A DNA stretch of 64,000 nt from Setophaga petechia (lineage: Eukaryota; Chordata; Aves; Passeriformes; Parulidae): positions 1,984,001 through 2,048,000 of the forward strand of contig JANCRA010000061.1 in assembly GCA_024362935.1 (NCBI GenBank), written 5' to 3'. Both the position numbers and the translations under genes were made by a program. This document shows positions 45,815 to 55,454 of this stretch, in pieces (position 1 is the stretch's first letter; every line of letters begins with the position of its first letter). The notes below the pieces were generated by a model. The model was not told the origin of the DNA. It saw only the letters and a program-made list of their open reading frames with translations, and made no database searches.

Positions 45815-46195
45815 AGATATTTAGACTGGAGGAAAGGAGGCTCAGGGGTGAACTTGTTGCTCTCTTCAACTGCCTGGAAGGAGGCTGTAGCCAGGCTGGG
45901 ACAGTCTCTTCTCTCAGATAGTAAGTGACAGAACAAGGGGAAACAGCCTCAAGTGGCACCAGGGGAGGCTTAGATTCAGTATCAGGAAAATTTCTTCACC
46001 TCAAGGGTTGTCAAGCACTGGAACAAGGTGCCCAAGGCAGCGGTAGGGTCACCATCCCTGGAGGCACTTCAAAGATGTGGCACCTGGGCACATGGTTTAA
46101 GTGACGGGCTCGGCAGTGATGGGTTAGTGGTTGCACTTGATAATCTTAAAGATCTTTTCCAAGCCAAATTATTAAATTATTCTATGAATTAAAAA
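45815..46195 (+). repeat. CR1 3' fragment
   Basis: The fragment shows 'gactggaggaaaggaggctcaggggtgaacttgttgctctcttcaactgcctgg', then 'ctggaacaaggtgcccaaggcagcggtagg' and an A/T-rich end. It lies in a RHOBTB3 intron. Confidence 0.85.
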
Positions 46196-47022
46196 TACTG
46201 TATTCACCCATCACCTGCTGAAAATCCAGTTTTCATCCCCTATCCTTGGCTCAAATAAATAAGAACAAAAAAATCAATCTACTCATGGATTTTTTTTCAG
46301 TGAAAAACTACTTCATATATTCTTTATCTTTGTTACTATTTTGGAAAGAAGTATCTTTGATGTAAAAACTCCAACTGAAAGCTGAAAGATTCTGACAGGT
46401 TGAAAAATATTTTACAATGAACAAACAGGCATTAGCTACTTCCAGAAAAAAACCCCAAATCTTTCTGCTGAGTAATTCTAAGAAACATCTGAAAAGTTTA
46501 AAAAATAATCAGTGCCATTTTGATAGCTGGCATTAGGTAGGTGAGGTCACAGACTGTACCAACTGGCAACAGAACTCGTGCAACACATCAGAGATCTCCA
46601 CACTCCAGCCACTTCTCACTCTTTTCAGCTGCACCATACTCAGAATTCAAAATTACTTGAGTTTTCTTAAGCAACTCTTGCCCTTGTGTTTACAACATGC
46701 AACCATGTACAGTAATTCAAAAGCCTAGGATCTGAAACTGACTCAAACTCCAAATTTGTTTTGGCAAAATTTTGAATGCTATTGATGTTAGCCTATGGAC
46801 TAATTTAATTTAGGCCCATTAAATCTGGAATGACAACTAACCCAATTTTTGTTATAGGTGGTGGTGTTTTCATTGTGTGTAGTAATCACAAGGGATAAAA
46901 AAGGTGTGGAAACAAGGTGAGACATCACCTAGCAACAGCAAAGCCACGTTCCTTAGAGCAATGCACATATTCCTTCATGAGACAATAGGAAATAAGTTGC
47001 CAGATCTGTTCCCAGCAGCTAC

Positions 47023-47390
47023 CTGAATAAATGAAGTGGAGGATATCTGGGAGACAAGAGCAGAAGACAGAGCCCTTCACCACCACCCTGGCTGGTGGGA
47101 CACAGGGTGGGACAGCCCGGGCTGAGGAGGGGAAGGATCCCCCGCCTGCAGCGCCAAGAGGCTCTGTGCCAGCTGCACCACGGAGGCGTCGTGCGCGTCA
47201 GACGGGCTCTTCACCCCAAACAGCAGCATGAAGAGGTGGCTGACAGAGCAGAGCATGATCTTGTCAGCCTCCACCACCGTGCTGAGGTCCTCGGGGTAGA
47301 AGGCCACATCTGCACATTGGCAGCAGCAGAGCAGGTTGTGCACGTCTGCGCTGTAGTGTGAGGCTTCACCCTTTAGGATCGGCATCTTTT
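47023..47390 (-). pseudogene. RHOBTB3: RHOBTB3 first BTB domain exon, frameshifted
   Basis: The exon encodes EKMPILKGEASHYSADVHNL, LCCCQCADVAFYPEDLSTVV and EADKIMLCSVSHLFMLLFGV up to about 47095. The homologous frame (RVVVKGSVFCSCLPDILHFI, YS) resumes one nucleotide out of register and runs to donor TCAG/gtagct. The 1-nt loss lies near a ccaccctggctgg stretch. Confidence 0.88.
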
Positions 47391-48189
47391 CTGCAAAAGA
47401 AGTCAGGCTGTAAAAACTAAGTTTTACAACCTTAGTAAATGCTAACCACACAACAACCGACCTTCTCAGATCATTTTAATTTTTAAAAGAGATATTCAAT
47501 ATTTCTTATATGCTATTTGAATATCTTGAGTAAAATACTTGAAAAATGGAAATACTTAATACAGTAAGTTAAGAAACTTAGTTTAAAAGCAAGTGTCTGT
47601 CCTTTCACGAACCCTCTATAGAAAGTTACACTATAAAGAAACTTTGTGTATTCCAAATCTAAGAGGTCTGAGCAAATTTTTAGAACATGGAAGAAGAGAC
47701 AACTACAGGTTTATAGGTAACTACTTGTCAGTAATTTTATCACTGAGCAAATGCATCAGATGCTCAGAAATCACATACAGGTGTGTACTTCTCTGCCTTG
47801 CTTTATCTGCAGCAAACAGAAACACTATCTGATTATACTGTAGAGGAATAATTAATGCTCTAACAACTTTCTCTTTTTATCTGTCTGCTAAGAATTTATG
47901 TAAAGCTTTTATCAATTCATGGTTTTGTAAGTCCACCAGAAAACCATTCCTATTAGTTACATCTAAAATAAACTAGAAATCCATTGCAATGTTATACATT
48001 GCCATACAATTCTCCCCAAGTAAATTAAACTATCACTAAAAGGTGATGCAACATAACCAGAACAGCTGATAATAGATCACACAGCTCATAGTAACAATTG
48101 TTACTAAAAAATACACTAAAAAATATTGATTGTGCAAAGACAGTGACACACATAAGGAATTATACTGGAGACCAGATATCAATGAGCAC

Positions 48190-48301
48190 CTGGCTGCTCA
48201 AGCTGAGGTGGTTGGACTCGACGGCACTTCTGAGTCTTTTTCCTTTTCTTCCATTTTTCAGATAACTTCTGATTCAAACTTTGGATCATAAAATATTCAA
48301 G
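48190..48301 (-). pseudogene. RHOBTB3: RHOBTB3 exon LEYFMIQSLNQ
   Basis: After gtcttag the frame reads LEYFMIQSLNQKLSEKWKKR, KKTQKCRRVQPPQLEQP and ends CCAG/gtgctc. It is open and matches human LEYFMIQALNQKTSEKMKKR...PPQLEQPEK. It is in phase with the next exon (EKMPI). Confidence 0.88.
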
Positions 48302-48749
48302 CTAAGACAAGAAATGTATTTTAAAAAAAACCAACTTGTTATTTAAAAACAACTATACATCAAATTAAGGGGTATATCAGGCTCTGTATGCAAGGCTAAA
48401 GCTGCTGACTCTATTACCAGTCATCCAGGAGAGTCCCAAAACTCATTTCTGAGAAGCTACCATATTTAGATAGAACTAGCACAATTTAAAAGATTATTTA
48501 TTCAAATGATTGTGGTTAATTCTTGTGTATTTATTCTTCCTAGAACTGACAGACATAAAGATACTCAATTTACCAACCTCTTTAGATGTTAATTCTATCT
48601 TGGGGAGTGGACTCATTCAGCTGGATGTTAGCCAGCAAGATAAAAGGGCAAGAATACAAGTGGAAAATTTACTGCAATGCAGCTAATACCTTTCCTAAAC
48701 CTTCCTACTTAAAACCAGAGCAACCTTGGTACTGCTAATTCAGATAGCA

Positions 48750-49012
48750 TCATAGACTCCCAGAATCCTAGAATGGTTTGGCTTGGAAAGTACCATGAAG
48801 ACCACTGAGTTCTTCCAATCCCCCTGCCACGGGCAGGGACACTTTGCACAGATCAGCTTGCTCCAAGCCCCTTCCAACCCAGCCCATAACACTGCCAAGG
48901 ACGGGGCACTCACAGCTCCCCGGACCATTCTGTTCCACTGTCTGACCACCCTCACTGGGAGGAATTTCTTTCCAATATCTGACTGGAATTTTGTCTTGGT
49001 GGGAACTTGACA
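48750..49012 (-). repeat. CR1 3' fragment, minus strand
   Basis: The plus strand starts 'catagactcccagaatcctagaatggtttgg' and continues 'ccaatccccctgccacgggcagggacac', the reverse complement of a CR1 tail. It lies about 110 bp from RHOBTB3 exon 49124. Confidence 0.85.
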
Positions 49013-49123
49013 CTTGGTGGAAGGGCCCATGGTGTGCCTCCCCTGGCTCTCTGAAGCACACACATCTGCCATGCACCTCATGCATGTTCCACCCGGCTTC
49101 CAAAGAGGCAGATTCCCACTCAC

Positions 49124-49275
49124 CACTCCTCCAAAGTATTTCTGGATGTAGAAGTCATTGAGAGTGTGCAGTTCAAGGTAAGTGGCATAAAGTTCCTTTG
49201 CAAGCTGGACTCCTTCAGAGGTTGTGACACAGCTTCTCCTGTCTGAAGTGCACAGGGGACAGGTGCAAGGCACTC
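49124..49275 (-). pseudogene. RHOBTB3: RHOBTB3 exon CTCPLCTSDR
   Basis: The exon encodes VPCTCPLCTSDRRSCVTTSE, GVQLAKELYATYLELHTLND and FYIQKYFGGV, the end of the Rho-like region. It is open, with intact acceptor (ccccag) and donor (GTG/gtgagt). Confidence 0.9.
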
Positions 49276-50258
49276 CTGGGGTAAAAAGTGATGGAAAATA
49301 ACCATTTTGGCCAAATAATGCAGAATTCTTAGGTTCCTAAATAACTGTAAAGATATCTTACTTATAGGAGAACAAAGAGGGAAATGAAAACATAGGAATT
49401 TTATAGTAAGAAATCTGTAGTGACAGAAAAAAGCCCTACTTCATATTAATCAATTCAAAACACTAGTCCCTCTACAAACCTCTGTATCCATTACATTACT
49501 ATTATTTTATTGATTTTGTTCAGTTGGAAGACTTCAGCCAAGCTTATGGATGCCAGATTTGGCTTTGGCTCAATAGCTTTGCATGCCCAGGTCTTGTACT
49601 AGTCTGCAGGTGCTATCATTCATGAATGTCACCCTTCAACCTGTTGAATTGTTGTAGCCTGTCCATGCAGGAAGTACACACAGTAGTGAAAGAAGAAAAT
49701 TTCCACTCCAGACCAACCTTTGATGGGTTTGTATGTACTGCATGATCTGATTCACCTACATGTATTTCACATCCATTTTTTTAAAAACACAAAATAGGTA
49801 CTTTGAAGATTATGTCATTTCAATGCTAAAAATTTTCATTCATTGCTTTAGGAAGAAAATCCCAGAGAATTTCAAGGCTTTTCCCAACCACTCTCCAGTC
49901 TTTTCAGAATGCTGGATGTAATTTTAATCTCATACACTAGAGATACGTTATACCCAAATGTATGTCGCTTAATCCAAATTACTAGATTTAATCCTCATGT
50001 GTGACGGCTCCTCAAGAAGAGTCATTGCAGAGGTCAAAGAACGATAGGCTGCCTATCATTACTGAAGTTAGTTAAGCACAGTGTTCTTGCCAGCACATCA
50101 GTCAAGAGAGCCAAAATACATGTGCATATTACTGTCATCCTGACAGACTAATTGTTTCTGTTAGCAGCTTGGAAAAACAACCAGCTTCTACTGAAATTAC
50201 ATTATACCCAGCTTCCAAATGAGATTTTATCTGTTGTTACAGGAAGCTAGATACATAC

Positions 50259-50450
50259 CATGTTTTCTTGCAGCAATAGCAGAAATTATTACTGGAACTG
50301 AGCAGTGATTTAGTGCTTTTTTACCATTGGCACATCGCTGTCCTTTAGTTCTTGAAATGAAGTCTTGTCATTGACAGAGTATTTAATCACAATAATATCA
50401 GCTCCTCCAATGAGCCTGAAGGAAGTGTACCAGTCACTGTCAAATATATC
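50259..50450 (-). pseudogene. RHOBTB3: RHOBTB3 Rho-like domain exon, frameshifted
   Basis: The exon encodes DIFDSDWYTSFRLIGGADII, VIKYSVNDKTSFQELKDSDV and PMVKK. A homopolymer one A too short (plus-strand T run 50317-50322) then shifts the frame and gives an immediate TAA. The homologous frame continues as ALNHCSVPVIISAIAARKH to donor ATG/gtatgt. The acceptor tttttag is intact. Confidence 0.88.
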
Positions 50451-50459
50451 CTAAAAAGA

Positions 50460-51260
50460 AAAAACCACCAATCAAGAATTTACTGACTTGAAGAGAAAGA
50501 TGAAATATTCTATATTCCTAATGCAAAACTCTACAGAATTGTTTTGGTCTGATTAGATCTTATATGAAGACATGCAACAATGAGCAGCAGACTTCCTGCT
50601 TTGTCATTTCCTTGTTTGGAGAGCAAGCTGTTTGTTATAATAAATTGTAAATATTTTCCATTAACTCAGGAATTCTGTCAGAAGAATTAAAAATAGGGTT
50701 TATCAGGAAATAGTCTTTTCAGGAAGAATCTTTGCTGTTTTAATTACTTAACCACAAAATTTGTTTCCTTTAGGAAATAAAAGCACCTTCAGTGGTAGGT
50801 GTTTTCAGCAACACATACAAAAACATTATTAACCACACCATTTTAGAGAAAGGGTTACACAGAATTATCCGATGTACCTATGATCTTTAAATATAAAGGT
50901 CATATTTCAGTGTGACTTTAAATATAAAGGTCATAATTCAGTGTGACTTTTATCACTAGAGTTTTTACATGGCTTCACCAGGCATTAATGTCTTCAGGGT
51001 AAAGACTTAAATCACATACCTAAACCTTCTTTTTCAACTTGACATTCAAATTTTCATTGCTCTCTGCTGAGGACTTAACCTCTAAAACTGTTTGATATTC
51101 TGTACATTTACAGCTGTGCTGTATCCACAGGCAATATAAAGTAATTAATGTCTATCTGTCAAGGAACTGTGATTCCACAATTTCTACTTCAGCTGGAGGT
51201 AACTCATAAATACCAGGAGAGCCATGGCTTTGAATGCATGCAAAATTGAAAACCTTTGTG
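50460..51260. other. upstream of last recognised RHOBTB3 exon
   Basis: No earlier RHOBTB3 exon is found here. There is a 27-bp direct repeat at about 50888-50945 ('taaatataaaggtcat...cagtgtgacttt', twice). Confidence 0.4.
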
Positions 51261-51264
51261 GCTG

Positions 51265-51600
51265 GGGAGCTGCGTGGGCCAAAAAGACGCAGGGCTGGCG
51301 GCCTTGAGCAGCTGAAGATGAGGCAGCGTGTGGCCAGGGGGCCAAGAAGGCCAAGGGCATGGTGGCCTGTGTCAGCAGCAGTGGGGCAGCAGGAGCAGGG
51401 CAGTGAGCGCGGCCCTGTGCTGGGCAGCGCTGCGGGCACAGCTGGAGTGCTGTGTGCACTTGTGGGCCCCTGGCAAGCAGAAAGGCATGGAGGGGCTGCA
51501 GCGTGTGCACAGAAGGACAGGGGAGCTGGGCCAGGGGGTGCAGCACAAGGCCAGTGAAGAGGGAGATTTGGCCTGGACAATGGGAGGCTCTTGAGGGATC
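51265..51600 (+). repeat. CR1 LINE fragment
   Basis: Words such as 'tggcctgtgtcagcagcagtggggcagcaggagcagggcagtgag' and 'gggcccctggcaagcagaaaggcatggaggggctgcag' are those of the end of CR1 ORF2 and its 3' region. Confidence 0.75.
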
Positions 51601-52219
51601 TTCAGCATCTCCTCAATGCATGCAAATATTTAACCACTTTTGGACTTGAATTTCTGTCCCTTTTTTCCTTGTTGTTTTGCTGTTGTTGTTGTTGTTTGTT
51701 TGTTTGTTTTCTTGCTTGGAGGAAGAGGCTTATTCACATTCTTTTTCTCCAAACTATAGTTCTTGTCATCATTATTTTCTGATGTTTTACCTCACTGGGA
51801 CTGAGTCTGCTCGAATTTTAGTTTCCAAGGTGTCACTTTCTGGAGAATGCAGTAGTTTTGCATGAGAACACATCATTCTGTGCAGGGACCTTGGTGCAGA
51901 AGGAGCTGCTGTGATTCCAGGCCAGCCAGTATGGCCTTACAAATCACTTTGATTTCAGCAGTGCCTGTGCCTTTTTGCATCTCAGGCAATCAGTGTGTGT
52001 TGTATTTGGGAACTGAGCAGGAGATCAATGCCCTTGCATTCCAGCTGCTCCTCAGAGATCACAGGAGCTGGGAGGGGCTGGGATGCATTTCTGACTCCAG
52101 TCACTTTAGCACTGTCAGCGTGGTCGTGTCCAAGAGAAGAACTTTCTTGAGCACAGATACGCCAAAAGTGCAGTTCCCAGTGCAATGCTCTGGGTCTGAT
52201 CCCTTTCCATAAGGACCTG
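51600..52219. other. no gene seen before the small provirus
   Basis: A T/G-rich stretch at 51655-51715 is followed by DNA with a 116-codon plus-strand frame (51862-52212) lacking any recognised motif. Confidence 0.35.
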
Positions 52220-52597
52220 TGTTGTCGGTGTTCACAGCGGTTTGTAGATGGATGCAAGAGACAGGCTCTTGATTCCATTATCACAAGGCTTCATTTATTT
52301 TATTGTGATATATATATATATGGCATTACAACTGTACTACATAATTATAGAAAGGAAAAGAGGCTTGTTCTGAAGCTGCTAAGCTAAGAGAGAGATAGAT
52401 AGAATGAATAACAACGTCTGTGTCTCAGCACAGAGCGATAGCAGTCCTGCCTGTGAATGGTCAGCAGATCTAAACATTGGTGGACCTGCTGCATTCCACA
52501 GCAGCAGATAATAATTGTTTACATTTGCTGCTGAGCCTCTGAGCTCCAGCAGAGAAAAATCCTAAGAAAGGATTTTTCAAGAAGAATGTCTGTGACA
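52220..52597 (-). mobile_element. 3' LTR of small class II-like provirus
   Basis: This is homologous to 55021-55448 with a few substitutions. The minus strand starts TGTCACAGACATTC and is preceded by a purine-rich AAAGAAGGGTGAGA. A (TA)n run lies at about 52308-52322. The hexamer GACCTG at 52214-52219 matches 55449-55454 outside the other LTR. Depending on the exact end (52220 or 52223), the duplication abuts the LTR or lies 3 nt away. Confidence 0.75.
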
Positions 52598-52979
52598 TCT
52601 CACCCTTCTTTATTTAGTTAAAGTAAAAAAGAAAAAATGCTGCTGTGGAATGCACAGAGAATTTCTTCACCTGTAGAATACACAACTCTATCATATTACT
52701 AAAACAATCCTACAGTATAAGAAAATACAAAAACCAATACAAAGACAATTCAAGTCCAAGGAGCTGAGTTTCAGGAAAAGTCCATAAAGTGAAGATGTTC
52801 CTCTTTGGCATATCTGGAAGTCCTTTTTGTCCTGAAACAAGCTTCTTACAGAAAAGTCCATCAATAGTTATCAAACAATTTGAGACAAGTACTACAGTGT
52901 CCTGCCACAGCCCTTAACTTGGGCTAAGGCTGATTTTTGGCCCTTCAATCCTTTTGAGCTGCTGCCAGCTGTTTCAACC

Positions 52980-53042
52980 CTTTTTATTATTTAATTTTTT
53001 TTTGTTTGTTTGTTTGTTTTGTTTTTTTGGTTTTTTTTTGTA
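52980..53042. repeat. T/G low-complexity tract followed by (CAG)n
   Basis: A T/G-rich run is followed at about 53055-53070 by five CAG units. Confidence 0.8.
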
Positions 53043-53699
53043 AATCAGAAAAAACAGCAGCAGCAGCAGCGGCCAGAAAAAGCCCTGGGGGGCCCTGGCC
53101 AATGTGGAAGGATCAGAAACCCCACACCTGGCCCACAGAAAGGTGGTCCAGGACCAGAAGCGGGGAGCAACACCCCCAAAACCAACAGAAGGCCGGGAGG
53201 TGGACCTGGGCCAAGGAGCCAAGCTAAACAGCCCAGGCCCAGGCCCCGAGGCAGGGTCAGCATTCTCACAGCCTGGCATCCTGCTGCCAGTACAGTGGCA
53301 GAGTGGGTGACCACACGCTTTCTTCCCCCAAAATCAAGCCATGCCGGCAATGGGGGGACAGAAGCTCTCCCAAGAATGCTTATTTCGGGTCTAGCAATGT
53401 TTGCTCCCTACAGCAAATGAGGCATGGTCGCTTCTGGCTGTGCCCTCTGCCTCTGCAATGCAAATGCAGAAGGTGCTGCTCCCATCTGCCTCCAAGCATC
53501 ACCCCCACCCCCTCCGGGCTGGGGAGCAAAGGCAGGCTTTTCGGAACACACTGCTCCCTTGCTGCTGGAGCTAGCGAGGGCCGGGAGATATATCAGTCTC
53601 CCTGGGGCAGTCCCCAAAGAAACACCCCCCAACCTGCCAAGAAACCTGATTTTGAACACAGGCAGCCGGGCAGCACACAGAGTGAGCTGCGAAGCCACG

Positions 53700-54240
53700 C
53701 CTCCTCCTCGGAAGGAGAGGCCGAAGCCCTGTTCCCCTGTCCCGGCTCCCCCCGCAGGGGCAGCCCCGGGACAGCCCGAAGAACTCGGTAGGGAAATCAC
53801 GCCGGGTGCAGGAGCCGCCGCCACAGCTGCTGCGGGGGGGGGCGGGACTGCGGACTGCTCCGAGGGTCGCGCGGGCTCAGCGCTGGTCTCAGCAGCCTCG
53901 GTAACAGGAACCAGCTCGGCGGGAGGCGGCACGGGGCCGGCAGCGTTGGGGGGCGGCGGCACATCCCTCTGCTCAGCTGCAGGTCCGTCGCCTAGCAACA
54001 CAGGCGCGGCCACAGGCGGGGCCGCCCCCCGCGTTCTCGGCGCTGGCCGGGGGGCGGCCGTGGGAGGGACCCAACGGGGAACCATCCGCGGGGCGGGGCG
54101 GGCCGGGGCGGCCCCTCCGGCCAGGGAGGCGGGGTTCGCTGCCGTGCTCTCGGCGCCAGCCGGGGCGGAGTTTCCAGGCTCATAGGCAGGGCCCGCCGGT
54201 GTGCTCTCGGCGCCGGCCGGGGCGGCACCCTTGACTCTTC
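53700..54240 (-). repeat. GC-rich CpG-dense block with ~57-bp repeat units
   Basis: The string ctctcggcgcc(a/g)gccggggcgg recurs near 54034, 54146 and 54203, spaced by about 57 or twice that. On the minus strand this gives degenerate PPR-x-APRA units of about 19 residues. Base composition differs sharply from all neighbours. Confidence 0.65.
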
Positions 54241-54591
54241 ATCCCCCGGAGAGAGGGAAGGGGGGGGAAGAAACTGAGCATGCTCAGAAAACGCAGAGAA
54301 AAAAACTTTCTCGGTTCGGGGGCAAAATTTGCCGCTCCGCTTGTGTTCAGAGGGGATGAGAGGCAGCAGTTCATCTCCCTCCAAAGGGTCTCCTCCCGCT
54401 GAAGTCGGGGGAAATGGAGCTAGGCCGTTGCACCTAGCAATCCAGGGAAAAACAGCTGCTCTCCGTCCCAACACCGGAAAAAGAATTTTAAATGTTAGAT
54501 AAACCCGAGGATATTCCAAACCTTGACCCAAAGCAAATTGAAAAATGGAGCCCATGCACTCCCACACAAAAATATCAAGGGAATATAACAC
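53992..54591 (-). other. open frame at the gag position of the small provirus
   Basis: A 199-codon frame begins 410 bp inside the primer site. The N-terminal half (GLEYPRVYLTFKILFPVLGR) is hydrophobic and could be a retroviral matrix-like protein. The C-terminal half is the repetitive Pro/Arg/Ala-rich sequence. I do not recognise it as a known Gag, and GC-rich DNA favours chance long frames, so coding is uncertain. Confidence 0.35.
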
Positions 54592-55000
54592 ATTTGTAAA
54601 AGAACCAAAAAGCTTTGCCCATCAAAAGAAATCATAAAAATGCCTTTCTAACAGAAAAATTCCAAGAATTCCATTCTCTTCACCCCATTTTTGCCAGAAG
54701 GCAATAAGTTTCTCCTCTGAAGGGGAGAATGGAACCTCAGCCTCTGAAGGAGAAAATCTCCAGAGCAATAGCCACAAATTTCAAATGGCCTCATCCTCAG
54801 GAGGGGAAAAGCCAACAGTACTTTTAGACACTGTCCAGCACTTTCTGGCCAGCTGCACGGTGCTGCTAGGGCTTCCATACATCTTCCTCGAGGCTTTTCA
54901 GGTTCTCTCTGTGGCCAGCTTTGGCTGTGAACTCTGTCCAAAATCAGGATCTTCAGTTCTTCAGCTCCTGGCTAAAATCCACATATGTGATGAGTGTCCT

Positions 55001-55018
55001 CTTCAGTCGAGGTCACCA
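55001..55018 (-). promoter_or_regulatory. primer binding site, tRNA-Trp-like
   Basis: The minus strand reads TGGTGACCTCGACTGAAG two bases inside the 5' LTR. The first 12 bases match the tRNA-Trp site but for one; the rest has diverged. Confidence 0.6.
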
Positions 55019-55020
55019 GT

Positions 55021-55448
55021 TGTTGGTGTTCACAGGGGGTTCTAAGAGGATGGATGGAAGAGACAGGCTCTTGATTCCATTATCACAAGGCTTCATTTAT
55101 TATATTGTGATATATATATATATATATATATATGGCATTATAACTATACTACATAATTATAGAAAGGAAAAGAGGCTTGTTCTGAAGCTGCTAAGCTAAG
55201 AGAGAGATAGATAGAATGAATAACAAGGTCTGTGTCAGCAATGGTCAGCAGTTTAGATCTGCTGACCATTCACAGGCAGCACAGAGCCATAGCAGTCCTG
55301 CCTGTGAATGGTCAGCAGATCTAAACTTTGGTGGACCTGTTGCATTCCACAGCAGCAGATAATAATTGTTTACATTTGCTGCTGAGCTTCTGAGCTCCAG
55401 CAGGGAAAAATCCAAAGAAAGGATTTTTCAAGAAGAATGTCTGTGACA
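55021..55448 (-). mobile_element. 5' LTR of small provirus, with internal inverted duplication
   Basis: This is homologous to 52220-52597 but about 50 bp longer. The extra length comes from a longer (TA)n run (about 55107-55132) and an inverted duplication at about 55239-55327. It is followed by GACCTG (55449-55454). Confidence 0.75.
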
Positions 55449-55454
55449 GACCTG

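Larger units (their letters stand above)
35475..50450 (-). pseudogene. RHOBTB3: RHOBTB3, ten-exon remnant with multiple disabling lesions
   Basis: RHOBTB3 is an atypical Rho-family protein with BTB domains, linked to vesicle transport and CUL3 complexes. Ten exons lie in order on the minus strand: 50259-50450, 49124-49275, 48190-48301, 47023-47390, 44677-44789, 43025-43136, 40702-40875, 39358-39524, 38137-38233 and 35475-35590. They cover from the late Rho-like domain (DIFDSDWYTS) to the C-terminus (HCTVM; human ends RCLVM). Splice sites fit in all but one. Lesions are a 1-nt loss in an A run (frameshift) in exon 50259, a 1-nt frameshift near 47088-47095, a TAA at 43089-43091, and in exon 38137 a TGA (38204-38206) plus loss of the acceptor AG. 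The first exons should lie beyond 50.5 kb but were not found before the CR1 at 51.3 kb. It is clearly a unitary or gametologous pseudogene, not a processed one. Confidence 0.88.
52220..55448 (-). mobile_element. small provirus, 3.2 kb, no recognisable pol or env
   Basis: The minus-strand layout is 5' LTR 55021-55448, tRNA-Trp-like primer site 55001-55018, 2.4 kb interior, 3' LTR to 52220, GACCTG flanks. The interior begins with a frame (54591-53992) whose first part might be a matrix-like protein, then becomes GC- and proline/alanine-rich with about 57-bp repeats. It ends in ordinary non-coding DNA with a (CAG)n and a T/G tract. No protease, reverse transcriptase, integrase or envelope motif is present. 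It must have been mobilised by proteins of another element. Confidence 0.65.

Noticed and set aside
48181..48235. Looked at first like a CR1 tail ('ggttggactcgacggcac')
   Set aside because: It is the end of a RHOBTB3 exon (PPQLEQP) in frame with a proper donor. The resemblance to CR1 is superficial.
50460..51260. Search for N-terminal RHOBTB3 exons
   Set aside because: No match to the early Rho-like region found before the CR1 fragment.
53408..54185. Two long overlapping frames (225 and 253 codons) on opposite strands
   Set aside because: GC-rich DNA lacks stop codons by composition. Neither frame has a recognisable domain apart from simple repeats.
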